NCBI GenBank assembly: GCA_047967505.1
Contig: CM106540.1
Length of the DNA: 64,000 nt
Strand: one strand, 5' to 3'
DNA from: Dipteris shenzhenensis
Taxonomy: Eukaryota; Polypodiophyta; Polypodiopsida; Gleicheniales
The first letter of the stretch is position 1. Every line of letters starts with the position of its first letter. A model generated the notes under the pieces. The model searched no databases. It saw only the letters and a list, made by a program, of their open reading frames with translations, and was not told the DNA's origin. The position numbers and the translations under genes were made by a program. Positions 11,290 to 23,496 of the stretch are shown here, piece by piece.

Positions 11290-13605
11290 CATGGGTTAGG
11301 TGTGCTGTTGTATGTGAGAGCATATGTTTATACTATGGTCTACAACCACTGTTGAGCACTGATGACGTTAGTGGGGATGTCATAGTAGCTAGTCCTTGCT
11401 ATGCGTGATGGAGTTTATGGTTTTAGCCTTATGAGTGACTATCATGAGATTGAATTGCACCATGTTTTTTTTAAGAGGATGCTAGTATTGCGTTTAATTC
11501 TATCTATCTTAAGCAGTGCGTTGTCCTATTAGCTAGATGATCTAAGCATTTTTTTCCTGGATGCTCGAGACAAATGAAATTGTATAGTCTTCACAAGCGG
11601 TTGTAGCTTGAATGAAGAAAATGTGGACTACTTTTTGATTAGCCTTCTCTAGTGCTAGCCTTTGTCACGGCTGACTTTGCCCTTCACCTCGGTAGTGCTG
11701 ACAGAAACTCAGTACGAAGACCTTTGCATAAAAGGATGTGTGGGTGTGTGGATTTGTATGTTTGAGAACATATGTTTACACTATGGTCTACAACCACTGT
11801 TGGGCGCTGATGACGTCAGTGGGGATGTCATAGTAGCTAGTCACTGCTATGTGTGATGGAGTTTATGGTTTCAGCCTTATGGGTGACTATCGCGAGATTG
11901 AAGCTGCACTATGTTGTGTTTTTAGAGGATGAGTTTGGGCATGTTCTTGGATTCATCTAGACGTATGAGTCTGCCGTGTTAGCGGACATGCAAATTTCAC
12001 CTTGTGAAGTTTTTGTCCATGTCGGGGCTTGCTGATATTGTGTTTATTTTATCTATCTTAAGCAGTGCGTTGTCCTATCAGGTAGATGATCTAAGCATTT
12101 TTTTTCTTGGATGATGAGACTAACATGAAATTGTATAGTCTTCACAAGCAGTGGAAGCTTGAATGAAGAGAATGTGGACTACTTTTTGATTAGCCTTCTC
12201 CTCTTAGTGCTAGTCTTTGTCACAGCTGAGTTTGCCCTTGACCTCCGGAGTGCTGATAGAAACTCAGTACAAAGACCTTTGTATAAATGGATGTGTGGGT
12301 GTGTGGATTTGTATGTCTGAGAACATATCTTTATACTATGGTTTACAACCACTTTTGGGGGCTGATGACGTTAGTGGGGATGTCATAGTAGCTAGTCCCT
12401 GCTATGCGTGATGGAGTTTATGGTTTCAGCCTTATGGGTGACTATCATGAGATTGAAGCTGCACTATGTTGTGTTTTTTAGAGGATGAGTTTGGGCATGT
12501 TCTTGGATTCATCTCGTCTGCCATATTAGCGGACATGCAAATTTCACCTTGTGAAGTTTTCGTCCATGTGGGGGCCTGTTGGTATTGTGTTTATTCTATC
12601 GGTCTTAAGTAGTGCGTTGCCCTATCATCGAGATAATCTAAGCATTTTTTGCTTGGATGCTCGAGACTAAAATGAAACTGTATAGTCTTTACAAGTAGTG
12701 GTAGCTTGAATGAAGAGAATGTGGACTACTTTTTTATTAACCTTCTCCTCTAGCCTTTGTCACGGCTGAGTTTGCCCTTCACCTCCAGAGTGCCGACATA
12801 AACTTAGTACGAAGACCTTTGTAGAAATGGATGTGTGGGTGTGTGGATTTGTATGTTTGAGAACATATGTTTATACTATGGTCTACAACCACTGCTGGGC
12901 GCTGATGACGTCAGTGGGGATGTCATAGTAGCTAGTCCCTGCTATCTGTGATGGAGTTTATGGTTTCAGCCTTATGAGTGACTATCATGAGAATGAAACT
13001 GCACTATGATGTGTTTTATGTTCTTGGATTCTTCTAGGCGTATGCGTCTGCCGTATTAGTGGACATGCAAATCTCACCTTGTGAAGTTTTCGTCCATGTT
13101 GCGGCCTGCTGGTATTGCGTTTAATTCTTTCTATCTTAAGCAGTGCGTTGCCCTATTAGCTAGATGATCTAAGCATTTTTTGCTTGGATGGTCATTTGGG
13201 AGAAACTAAAATGAAATGTATAGTCTTCACAAGCAGTTGTAGCTTGAATGTGGACTACTTTTTTATTAGCCTTCTCCTCTAGTACTAGCCTTTGTCATGG
13301 CTGAGTTTGCCCTTCACCTCCGGAGTGCCGACAGAAACTTAGTACGAAGAACTTTGTATAAATGGATGCTCAAGTATGTGTGGGTGTGTGATATGTATGT
13401 GTGAGAGCATATGCTTATACTATGGTCTACAACCACTATTGGGCGTTGATGATGTCTGTGGAGATGTCATATTAGCTAGTTCGTGTTTTGGGTGATGGAG
13501 TTTATGGTTTCAGTGTTATGAGTGACTATCAGGAGATTGAAGCTGCACTATGTTGTGTTTTTAGAGGATGAGTTCGGGCATGTTCTAGGATTCATCTAGA
13601 CATTT
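11290..13605 (+). repeat. Tandem array, unit ~545 bp, about 4-5 copies
   Basis: The anchor word CATATGTTTATACTATGGTC (with small changes) recurs at 11321, 11769, 12324, 12864 and 13408, giving spacings of 448, 555, 540 and 544 bp. Shared landmarks in each unit are AGCAGTGCGTTG, ATGATCTAAGCATTTTTT, TGTATAGTCTTCACAAG and ATGTGGACTAC. The first unit is about 100 bp short because it lacks the GAGTTTGGGCATGTTCTTGG part. Two units carry the palindrome TGACGTCA (11811-11818 and 12905-12912); in others it is TGACGTTA. Each unit can encode a peptide of about 64 residues, but the frame is not kept in all copies, so I do not call genes. A lone partial copy lies at 4.7 kb. Confidence 0.9.
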
Positions 13606-14300
13606 GCTGTCTGTCCTTGTACCTTGCCCCCCTTTTTCTCTTGTTGTGGCACCGGTTTTCTTAGAAAAGTAGAGGTAGCTTGTAACTTGTTTGCTTGAGG
13701 CCAACACTTCTACGCAGTGTAAGATTCACCCTGAGATCACAAGATACTTATGCAGAACACAGCTTAAATACATGTGCTTTTACTTCAATGTAAGACGGCA
13801 ATTCAGATCTGAAAGAGTACTCAAACGTACAGCCAAGAGAGTAGATATATAGATAAATCTCAAGTACAAAACCTTGCCAACATAGGTACCCACACATCTA
13901 GGAACAATCCCCTGAGGTAAGGTTCCAAAATAAGGCTCTATTTCGGCACCAACTAAAGGAAACTCCTCTCTATTTTGTGCATCTGTGATAGACCTCAGTA
14001 GCTGCTCTAGGCTGAGCACTCCTACAAAGATATGCTCCGATGGTGTACTGTGGCTCCAATCTTGCTAGTGATGTATTTCTGCTAGTCAAGTGTGCCTGCA
14101 CTGTCGGTTCCTGGTTCCTGTGAAATACAGGAACCAAGCACGTGTAGGACTTGGCTGCCTCAACTGGCTCACTTGCAAGGGTCGCATGAAATCTGAGCTT
14201 CATTGGTATGGAGGATCCCTGGTTGTCCTTCATATCTTGGCTCTCATACAATGCCTGTAGAACTGTCAAATGCAAATGTAATCTCTAATACATCCCTGAG
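13606..14300. other. No gene seen between the array and the second RT relic
   Basis: Two overlapping minus-strand frames (13780-14275) are open but show no motifs I recognise. They may belong to the LINE at 14.3-14.8 kb. I see no splice structure or host-gene similarity. Confidence 0.35.
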
Positions 14301-14309
14301 AGCAGCACA

Positions 14310-14830
14310 TCATTTTTGGCATAAAGCAGGATGAGGATGAGTGTTTATGCCAATGTCGATTGCCGTCCGGACTTCACCAAAGGTATCCACAAAGGAGTTC
14401 GATTCATCAACATAAAGACCATGATGGTAGGGGATATGGGAAACCTTTGCTTGATTCCAATGGTGGTGCTCATCCCTTGTGGTGTACACTCTGCCTGTGA
14501 CTCTCTCATACAAAGCCACTACCTTCCCTAACACATGAGTGGTACCTAGGGCCCAGAGTGGCAAGATGAAGTAGGCCAATGGTATGGCGTCGAAGGCCTT
14601 TGTGAAATCCAGAAAGCAGCAAGCTCTCTGTTATTGATGTCAGGCCTCCTCAATGAGAATATGAGGGTGAAGATGTAATCTAGTCTGGAGCAGTCACCCT
14701 GCCTGCCAGTCGCTCGCATATTGCCTGCTCAGCATACTCACTGACATGTATCTCAAGTGATGATCCCCTTGGCCATCAAGTGGCCAGTCAAGATGCTCCA
14801 CTAGTTGCATGCATTCAAGAGATCCCATGC
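14310..14830 (-). pseudogene. Second non-LTR (LINE) reverse-transcriptase relic
   Basis: On the minus strand the block 'ACCFLDFTKAFDAI' (about 14583-14625) is the catalytic DF.KAFD motif of LINE RT. It is followed by 'LWALGTTHVLGKVVALYERV', which fits the downstream LW..L...G......V..LY helix. Upstream (about 14640-14830) decayed fragments carry 'QAG.....TRLHLHPHILIEEA', again in RT order. Several frameshifts are present and there is no endonuclease. It looks like a diverged relative of the RT relic at 10.6-11.2 kb. Confidence 0.75.
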
Positions 14831-14889
14831 CTCATGGGGTGGGGGAGAGAGAGGATGCAGCAGCAAGTTCCTAATGAAATGTCTTTTTC

Positions 14890-15070
14890 ATGGTACTTAC
14901 CTTTGTCACGACTGAGTCTCCCAAAGTGATAGAAACTTAGCATATAGTGCAAACTTAGTTTCGAGTGCTGATGAACTCTGTTCATCACTGTGAGTGTTCT
15001 CCCGACATGAAGAGTGCACATCTTTGTTTGTGTGTGCGTGTGTGCATTTATGATGCTGTAATAAACCTGG
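14890..15070. repeat. Weak, diverged match to the 545-bp unit family
   Basis: The sequence ACCTTTGTCACGACTGAGT...CAAAGTGATAGAAACTTAG resembles the CCTTTGTCACGGCTGAGTTTGCCC...GACAGAAACTTAGTA block of the tandem units. Similarity fades after about 60 bp. It lies just beyond a LINE RT relic, the same neighbour relation as the main array. Confidence 0.4.
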
Positions 15071-15098
15071 GTTGTTCAGTGGTGTAATTCGTGTCCAT

Positions 15099-15099
15099 T

Positions 15100-15159
<60 letters not shown>
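15099..15159 (+). repeat. (TG)n(AG)n compound microsatellite
   Basis: About 26 bp of TG repeats (15099-15124) run directly into about 35 bp of AG repeats (15125-15159). It lies in the presumed intron just upstream of the first recognisable PABP exon. Confidence 0.95.
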
Positions 15160-15163
<4 letters not shown>

Positions 15164-15293
15164 AATGGATGTTTTGTTATAGATGTCGTATTCCTCTGTT
15201 CTCCGACTTCCATGATGCTCCATGATGCTTCAGTGAAGGGTGTTCCTAGCTTGCCTTGATTGGTTTTAAAGAGAGTGGTTATTTTTCCCACAG

Positions 15294-15430
15294 CCAGCTG
15301 GTTATGGATACCAGCAGCAGCTCCTTACTGGGCTACGACCTGGCGGAGGTCAAATACCAAATTTCTTTGTTCCTATGGTACAAAGGCAAGGGCAGCAAGG
15401 GCAGAGACTTGTGGGAAGACGGGGGAATGT

Positions 15431-15512
<82 letters not shown>

Positions 15513-16343
15513 GTATTTTAATATATTTGATATTTGAAAATGTACTGCCTTAAAAAATAAGGCAAGCATGTTGAATTTGTTTTAGTAAGAGATAATGTAA
15601 CCCAACCAAACTGTACTTGATTGGCCACGGAGATTTGTACTCTCAAAGAGCCAAGTATTTATTTCACACTATGTATAATGCATCTCTGTGTGTGTGTTGT
15701 CCTAGAATTAATCTGGGCTGTTTATTCATACAATTCTTGTTTATCTTATCTTGTTTAGTTGCTTCGCGGTGGAAATCGTGGGTTCCGCTACATGCCGAAT
15801 GCTAGGAACACACCTGATGTAGTGGTTCCACCTCAAGGACTCATGGGTACTATGCTTCCAGTTCCATTAGAAATTGGTGGCATTCCAGTGCCCACGACCG
15901 ACACAAGTTTACCACAACCTATTCCAATCAGTGCCCTTGCGTCGGCATTGGCTTCAGCACCTCCAGAGCAACAGAGGGTGGTATGTCTTCGTTATCAAAC
16001 TGCATTATATTTATCACTTGTCAAACCAGTGGCATATTGCTTTTGCAACATGCAATCCAAGGTTTTTTTTGTTAGTAAATTTTGTCGGTGTTTGTAGATG
16101 CTGGGCGAACAACTGTACCCACTGGTTGATCAGTTAGAACATGACCATGCTGGTAAAGTGACTGGTATGCTTCTGGAGATGGATCAGACTGAGGTTCTGC
16201 ATCTCCTTGAGTCACCTGAAGCTTTAAAATCCAAAGTAGCAGAGGCAATGGATGTATTGCGCCATGCTCAAGCAGTTGCAGCTGCTGCTTCACCAACTGA
16301 TCAGCTTGCATCCTTGTCATTGAGTGAGCCTCGTGCATCTTGA
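15294..16343 (+). CDS. Poly(A)-binding protein, last three exons (linker, polyQ, MLLE domain)
   Basis: PABP coats mRNA poly(A) tails in the cytoplasm and, through its C-terminal MLLE domain, binds PAM2-motif proteins. Three exons splice in phase 0: 15294-15512, 15759-15980 and 16098-16343, with introns of 246 and 117 bp and acceptors CACAG, TTTAG and TGTAG. The first encodes the linker ('QIPNFFVPMVQRQGQQGQ' then 'GRRGNV') and ends in 27 consecutive glutamines. The second carries 'FRYMPNARNTPD'. The third is the MLLE domain with 'GKVTGMLLEMDQTEVLHLLE', ending at TGA. There are no frame breaks. The RRM exons are not visible upstream, so this is the 3' end of a gene whose previous intron exceeds 15 kb, or a truncated copy. 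Retained introns rule out a processed pseudogene. The family call is secure; the exact paralogue is unknown. Confidence 0.93.
15432..15512 (+). repeat. CAG/CAA tract encoding 27 glutamines, ending at a splice donor
   Basis: All 27 codons from 15432 to 15512 are CAG or CAA, with four CAA interruptions. The last CAG is followed directly by the GTATTT donor, so repeat slippage could change both polyQ length and donor context. Confidence 0.95.
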
Positions 16344-19035
16344 GTCTGCATCTATCTTCCGGTCAAGCTGAGGGATAGTGGTTGTGACTTGCTGGGGTTC
16401 GGAAAATCGTTTGTTCAAGCTCGCCCATCACCGCTCACTAGTAGTTGCTCTTATGGCCAGCAAATTCAACTGATTTTGTTGTTTCATCATCACCGGACTT
16501 TTGCTAAGCTCCAAAATTTTGCAAGCCCAAGGTTTGGCTCCTTTTTGTTTGCTGCTTTGTAGAGTTTTTTTGGCTACTGAGTTTATCTTGGCTTCTTCAT
16601 TTTTCTTCACCTATAATATCTTCCATATTCCTAAACATGTTATTGTTCAGCGGCACAGTCAGTTTGAAGGCTTAAAGGCACTACTTTGTATGATCTATTT
16701 TTGGAGGGGCCTCCATATTTTTGAGGAGTAGCCCAGTTCTCTGTCAGGTGCAGAAATTCTTTTGTCAGCTTTTGTGAGAATTATTTTTGTGGACACACAT
16801 AGTCCACTTCCCAGCCGATCTTGTGGTCTGAAACAAGATATTACATTGGAATATTTATATTGAGTTTGACAAACAGAATAATACTATATCCTGGCTGCTG
16901 CACTTGGTAATGCAACAGTTATTCAACAATACTATGTGTTAGCTGTTTGAGGAGGTTGAAGGATGAGTGTTCTCTATTACTCAAAACAAATTCCTAATAG
17001 CTATTATTATTGGATGTATTCATGGTGCATTTCTGCAAACTATGAATTCCTTTGCTTTCATTTAATAAGATGCACTCTTCCCTGTTGTTTGGATTCCTCT
17101 ATACACAGTATATATTGCTCGAAGTTGGTATGTTTCCATAGTATACCCCACTTTTATTTTGATCCAAAGAGTATTTTTATTTTGACCCACAGATTATTGA
17201 GGAGACCATAAAATTGGTTGTGGTACCTTTTGTTTTAATGGTTCCTTCTCTACTCAACTATCTATGTGAGCGTGATTGTAATTGTTTGTTTGACTACACT
17301 CCTTTTAATTCTCATTGTGCTTGGTACTGTGTAAACGTTAGTATGAAGCAGATCTCTGCTGCATTGCACTTGAGACAAAATGAAGGGTTGCGACTTTAAA
17401 TGGATGCTTGAACCCTTAATTATGTATTTCTACTGTTATTATTGTTTCTTTTTTTGCTTGAGTATCAGCTTTTGTGGGTTTTGATACATGAGTTTATTTG
17501 CTAACAATTTCCTTCACCCTTAATATTTTGATGCTTGCTGCCTTTTTAAGCTCTATTAGAAAAGGTTGGTTCATACTAAAGGCTTTGTAGCACTGTTTTC
17601 AGTGATTGCTCCTTTGTGTTTCAAGCCTGGGAGATCTATTAAAATTCATTTCCTTAGAATTCATTGCCAGCTCAGATTGATTTGGAGTGATAGGTCACTT
17701 GTCTATCTATAAATCTGTGCACTCAGCCTGAGGTTTGGCCATTGCCTAGCCATTGAAAGTGGTCCTCACAACAAAACTTCAACAGAATTCCAATGCGACT
17801 TTGCGTGAATCTGGTAAGCCTCATTCTTTGCCTTACATGAATATATGGATATCCCTAAGGGATTGTATAATAAATTAATAATATGCCCAAACATATCAGT
17901 ATCCAAAACATCTCCTCTAATACTTTGTCCTATCTTTACAATTAACAGCTATATTCCCGTGCAACATTCAAACTGTACACTCCATAAATGAACCCCATCT
18001 ACTTTTTTTAATTCCTTTTATTTTTGATATTTTATTTGGCCCTCCCAAGGCCTCTATTGCATTGTCATTTTGCCATTAGAAGGATGAGGTCATCATGTTG
18101 TGCTAATGTTACCCACATCTTGTGCTCGTCTTTTTGTATGACATGGGTCATTGGCTGGTCTTCTTCACACCTACTTCCACCTTGTTGGGTTTTCTTCCTC
18201 CATGTGAGGCTTTCCGTGACACCTCACCTTACCATGTGGCTTTTTTCTCCTTTTGCTCACTTCCTTCTAAAATCATTCGTTGCATAGAAAGCATCCTCAA
18301 TGTGGATTCCTTTTTTATTTCAAGGCACAACATTGTTCATCACAAACTCTCAAGTTTTGGTAGAGATTTACTACTTAGTCAGATGTGTTTTGATCATATG
18401 AGGCAATCTTTTGATTGTTGGATGTAATGTGAGACTCTCCTCAGTCTCTTCAAATGGTGTCATTAGAGTTTATGGTCCGGCTTGTTTGTCAATGTATACT
18501 TCTTAAGCATATTCTTAAGCATATGCAATCTTGTTTCTTGGATGAGTAAATGTCCACAACATACAAACAATGTTTGCATCCACAATACTACCAATGTTTT
18601 CATGTGGTATGCCAATGTTCCATCCCATTAACGTACTCCATTGGCTATAATCGTCCCAATACTTCCACATGTTTTTGCAAAGTTTTGCCATGTTTATTTA
18701 TACAACCCCCCTTTGTAAGGAACATGTACCATGGGTTTTTTTTGGCATCTTTCTCATACAGGTGTCTTTATTTGTATATCACCTTCTAATTGCCCATTTG
18801 TAGCTCTAGCATTGGAATCATCAATAATTATGACCTTGTGTTCCCCTTGCATTTGGGATTTTCTTTGGTTGTCAAGTTACATGTACTTTATGCTTGCCTT
18901 TCAAGGTTGTCTTGCATGGATCACCTTTCCATGTTTTAACCACTGGAATAATGTGTGCATCCTTAAAATTTGCATGCTTAAAAGTATCAAGTGCAAGTGT
19001 ATCCAAGTCCTTACCTTGTTGGAGGTGGCAGTGTT
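16344..19035. other. PABP 3' region and intergenic DNA; no further gene seen
   Basis: The first several hundred bases after the PABP stop are presumably its 3'UTR, but no clear poly(A) signal can be chosen. From about 17.4 to 19.0 kb the sequence is AT-rich, with scattered open frames on both strands and no convincing domain. A very old retroelement cannot be excluded. Confidence 0.4.
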
Positions 19036-19039
19036 ACAT

Positions 19040-19480
19040 GGTTGCTAAGAATAACGATGATGATGATAATGACAATAACGATGACAACACCAACACCAAT
19101 AATGAAGATACTTGATGAGAATGACAGTAATAGCATCAATAACATGAATAGTAGTCAAAACAACAACAATAATAACCATCATATATATCACAAGGTGATA
19201 ACCATCAAATTAGAGGCAAGGATTAGGATGGAGAAAATTCATGCATGGAAGAGGTAAAGTTTCAAGAAATTGTCAATTATTCCCACCATCACCATCTCTC
19301 TTGCCTTGCCTTCCCCTCCCTCTCCCTCTTGAGCCCTCCATGGCTCTCCCCCTCCCCCTTTCCCTCCCTTGCCCTTTGCTGCTTTGAACAAAATGAATAA
19401 TGGGGGCTCTCGAGAGACCCCCTTTTAATTTGTGTGTGTGTGTGTGTGGGGAGGGGGGGGGGGGGGGGGGGGGTAATGTG
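19040..19480 (+). repeat. Low-complexity cluster: GAT/CAA-rich, TG run, 21-base G run
   Basis: 19050-19180 is rich in GATGATGATAATGAC and CAACAACAATAAT words. A TG run (19431-19448) is followed almost at once by a 21-base run of G (19453-19473). The G run has quadruplex potential and is also a typical place for assembly errors. Confidence 0.8.
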
Positions 19481-19924
19481 TTGTGCTTGGAAGTGTATTG
19501 TGTGTATATTGTGAGTTGTGCGTAGGTGTATGATATGGGTGTTTGGGGGCACCATAATGAAAAATGGGGGCTCCTGACATTTTTTTATGTTTGTGTGTAT
19601 GGGTCATCGATATTCAAGCTATTTTCTCAAGTTTTAGATAAAATCGCCATACTTCTTCATTACAACGAGTTTTTTAAGAGTTTGTAAGTGCTAGAGTCTA
19701 AGGATAACTAAAACAAACATGTTTAGATTGCTTTGGAGCTAGATAACCATACTTATTATGATCTATGGCCTCAAATGTAATTTTAGTAAATGCTGACAGA
19801 GGCAAAATTTGATCTTTAGCAAATTCTTTGACATGTCTAACAAGTTCCAAACTCAACTATACTTTGTATATGTATTCAATAGGATATTATGGAGTAGCTT
19901 GAGTTTTTAGAGGAATGTCCCCAT

Positions 19925-20481
19925 TACTTCCTTTCACTAATCCCCCCCTCTCCCCCCCACCCTCCTAGTTTCCTGTCTCCCCCTTTCTCTCTAGCTACCT
20001 TCTCACTAAACTTCTCTCCCTCACTTCCCCCCTCTCTCTCTTATTATCCTCTACCTTCTCTCTATCCTCACTCTCTTTCTCTCCTTCTCTTCTCTATCTA
20101 TCAAACCATCCCCCCCCCCTCTCTCTCTCCCCCCCTATCATCTCACCCTCTCTCTATCCCTCCTCTTGCTCCTTGTCTCCTCTATCTATCAATCCATCTC
20201 ACTCTCTATTGTATCTCTCTGTCCCCTATTCCATCTATTGCTCTATTTTTGCCCCCCTTTCTTTCTCTCTATCCATATGCTCTCCCCATTTAATCCCCCC
20301 TCTCTCTATGTGTTTATCCTCTACTCACCATATTCCCTACCAACCCCACCTAACTACACCTCTCCCAAACTAACCTCTCCCCAACCTTACCAAAACCCCC
20401 TTCTCTCTCTCTTTTCTTTCCCTCTCTCTTGTTTTCTCTCTCTATTTCCCTCTACTCTAACTTCCTCTCTCTATCTATCCC

Positions 20482-20524
<43 letters not shown>

Positions 20525-20615
20525 TCTCCCTCTCTCTCTCTCTCTCTCTCCTCTCTCTTTGTCTCTCTTTGTCTCTCTCTCTCTCTCTCTCTCCCTCCTT
20601 TTAGCGTCTCTTACT
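19925..20615 (+). repeat. ~690-bp pyrimidine-rich tract with (CT)n core
   Basis: Nearly all bases on the + strand are C or T, with long CT runs at about 20490-20552 and 20570-20594 and C runs elsewhere. The open frames here only encode serine/leucine/proline repeats and are not genes. Such a polypurine-polypyrimidine tract can in principle form triplex DNA. Confidence 0.9.
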
Positions 20616-22105
20616 AACTACACTCCTTAACCTAACTACTCCCCCTAACCTAACTATATTCTCAACTACACTCCCTAACTAGCCCCCCCACCCCACGACT
20701 CCACATCTCTCCACGCTTTGTTTTCCTCATCACCCCATGGCTACCACTCGTTGCAACTATCGACTCGCTTATAGTCGTTAGCTATTTAACCCCCTATGCT
20801 CCTTCACTTCCTTAGCTTGTTCCCAACCACTCCATACGGCCCCTTGACATGCTTGTACTGTGCTTCCTATCTACTATCCTGCCCCCTTCCCTCCGCATGC
20901 TCGTTTGCCATTCCCTGTGTTACAACTAGCCGCTTCCTACCTGTACTCACTTATAACACCTTACTTCACACCCTCACTGATTGCTCACCATCGCTACCCT
21001 CTCCACCACGCGCTCCTTTGCTGCCATGATAGTCACCATGGACTCGTAGGTAGTCTCAGACTTAAATCCCTTCTTTTAATCTCATTTTGCATTTCTTTTA
21101 AGCTATTTATTTAATACACTTTTTTATTTCTCTCTTCTTTGACCTTTATTTCTACCCCCTTCTAACCGTCCTTATCTCTTTATTTAGTAACACTATAAGG
21201 CCATATTTTCCTTTCTTTTATGTCACTCATTATTACTAGAGCTCTAATTTACTAGAGTTCATATTTCCTTTCTTTTTGTAGATCTAATGTACCCAGAGAT
21301 CATATCACTCTTTTATTCGTCTATTTACTGATACCTCTATTACTCTATTCATCTACTTATTCCTCCCCTTAGTAACACTTCCTTCCCCATCTATCAATAC
21401 CTTTTCTAACCTCTCTAAATTGTTGACCCTAACTTTTCTAATCCCTAATTTGTTATTTTACCTCCTCTCCCTCCATGGTCTTAAAAGTCCATTTTGAACT
21501 TAAATTTAATCATGTCCTTTAGTAAGCTTTTTATTAAATAAGTTTATTTGTAACGATTAATTTTTCCATCCCTTTCTCTTTTCGAATTTCTTCTTCCATA
21601 AATTTCCATATGCTTTCTTACTAAATTCATTACCCCCCTTCTTTTGGGCATACCTCTTCTTTATTAATTCCCTCGATAATGATCACAAATTTATTTCTTT
21701 TACTTATACCCTTCCCCTAAACTCTTGACTCAAATCAGCTTTAACCTCACAAGTTTACATCAAGCTTGATAAGTTTGTGGTTAACTTCTTTTTTTTATTA
21801 TGACATCGATAACAAGGGAGGGGTGTTTATGACACCTATTCTCCCAACTAAGGTTGAAGCTGGTTCTTACCATGTTTTCTTGTTGGGTTGGTGGCAGGTA
21901 TGTAGACTCCCCTCTTTAATAAAAGTGATGCTTGCTGCGGCTTATCAAAGCTCTACCCTTTGGTGCAATTATACATTCTATAGACTTTTGCAAAATGCCT
22001 ACAACTTGATGACCTTTTTTATAATCATTAGTAGGGTTTCACCTACATGCGTTTCCATTAAATACAATAGTTTTCTCTTTTGAGTCCATTGTCTAAATTG
22101 TTTTC
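20616..22105. other. No gene seen; still C/T-biased, then AT-rich
   Basis: CTAAC-containing words recur at 20620-20690 but not as an ordered telomere-like array. I see no coding or RNA gene here. Frames are short and low-complexity. Confidence 0.4.
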
Positions 22106-22106
22106 A

Positions 22107-22109
<3 letters not shown>

Positions 22110-22190
<81 letters not shown>

Positions 22191-22225
22191 ACGCACACAC
22201 ACACACACGCACGCACGCACGCACG
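22110..22225 (+). repeat. (CA)n microsatellite
   Basis: About 115 bp of CA repeats with a few interruptions (ACAAAC, ACGC), ending in an ACGC-rich tail from about 22208. Overlapping His-Thr and Cys-Val repeat frames are artefacts of the repeat. Confidence 0.95.
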
Positions 22226-22932
22226 GACGAACACAGAGAAAACCAAATGGCCATTGCTTTTGGAAAGACATAGAACACCATTTAACCTTAAAAATCAACA
22301 ACATTCATAAATACTCCCATATACACAGTGATAAAATCTTTCACCCAAATGACATTTGGAAAAACATAGAATACCACCAAACTAACAAAATTCATATAAC
22401 CCACTCCCATACATACTATTCTACACAAAATTAAGATTTCTCTTCACTAAAGTGTCAATATTTAAGTTTTAACACATAACTTGCCAGAGAAGGGCGTAAG
22501 AAATTTCCTAAATATTTGTCATGTGAAGTAGATTAAGTTTTAACTCAAGATATCCCATGAAAGATTAAAAATGAGAATGTGTAGAAATGCATTGAAATGG
22601 ATCACTGAGGTTTACAAGGACTACATTGATCAATTACGCAAGTAGGCATGACTATACATTTTGAAAGCAATTCAATCAAGATAACCTTTTTAAAACTTTA
22701 CACACCCACACACACACACCCCCAAAAAAAAAAAAACTTTGCTACTACATGTTGAGGTTTTTTTTTGGGAAGGGGAGTGGGGTATGGTGGCCTTTTGGTG
22801 ATCAAAATCCCACATGTCATCTTGTGTGATGTCCACATGTCACCCCACTCTACAACCAAATGTCCTTTGAAACGTGTCAAGTCGTCCCTGTCAACCCAAG
22901 ACAAAAGCGTAACTATGGATTTGGTAACATTA

Positions 22933-22935
<3 letters not shown>
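22226..22935. other. No gene seen; short CA run and homopolymers
   Basis: Apart from a short CA run (22701-22719), an A run (about 22725-22737) and a T run (about 22759-22766), I see nothing that supports a gene or a mobile element. Confidence 0.4.

Positions 22936-22988
<53 letters not shown>
22936..22988 (+). repeat. (GA)n microsatellite
   Basis: A pure 53-bp GA run. Confidence 0.95.
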
Positions 22989-22990
<2 letters not shown>

Positions 22991-23496
22991 ATAGAATATG
23001 GCTACTTTTTATAAAATTTCAAGCCAAAATTGTTCTCACCTTAGACGTATCATCCATAGCATCTTAGATGGAACTATATCATACTGCACCCATGAGCAAA
23101 GATATACTACCTTAATAGGTGTATATAAATGGGATCAATTGATTGATTTTACTTGCAAAACAATATTTATGTCCTCATCAACAGTTTTGAAAGTTAAGTC
23201 GTTTATAAATGTGAAATGCAATTTCAAAAATATTTCAAACTATAGATGTCACACATGGTAGAGAAGGATCTGACGTAACTAGGGAGAGAACTAAAAAACT
23301 AGAGTTCATGGTAGTTAGAGCCACTATTACTTCTATTTTTAGTTCAAAAAGCTCAAAATATCATAACAGGTCAGAAGTAGCATTACCATTTGCTAATACG
23401 GGATGTTTGCGTCCATTAAGATGCCCATGAGCATGAGTAAGAACTTGATTTTCATGAGTCACTATGATTAAGAATTGGGACAAATTACCTACATAT

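Noticed and set aside
11662-12411. Two similar 64-residue peptides encoded in the tandem units
   Set aside because: The frame is not preserved in every unit and the peptides have no motif. They are best explained by the repeat itself.
15260-15553. Ala/Thr-rich and Ser-rich open frames over the CAG tract
   Set aside because: They are alternative frames of the PABP exon. The glutamine frame matches PABP on both sides and joins the splice sites.
17400-19040. Copia or hAT-like coding on the minus strand
   Set aside because: I tried to read it against known motif orders but found no zinc knuckle, integrase, RT or BED-type signature.
20166-20630. 154-codon Ser/Leu/Pro frame on the + strand
   Set aside because: It follows only from the pyrimidine tract; no domain or splice signal is present.
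20616-20690. CCTAA-containing words suggesting interstitial telomere sequence
   Set aside because: Spacing and sequence are irregular and no (CCCTAAA)n array is present.
22080-22310. Thr-His and Cys-Val repeat frames at the CA microsatellite
   Set aside because: Pure translation artefacts of a dinucleotide repeat with no start context or domain.
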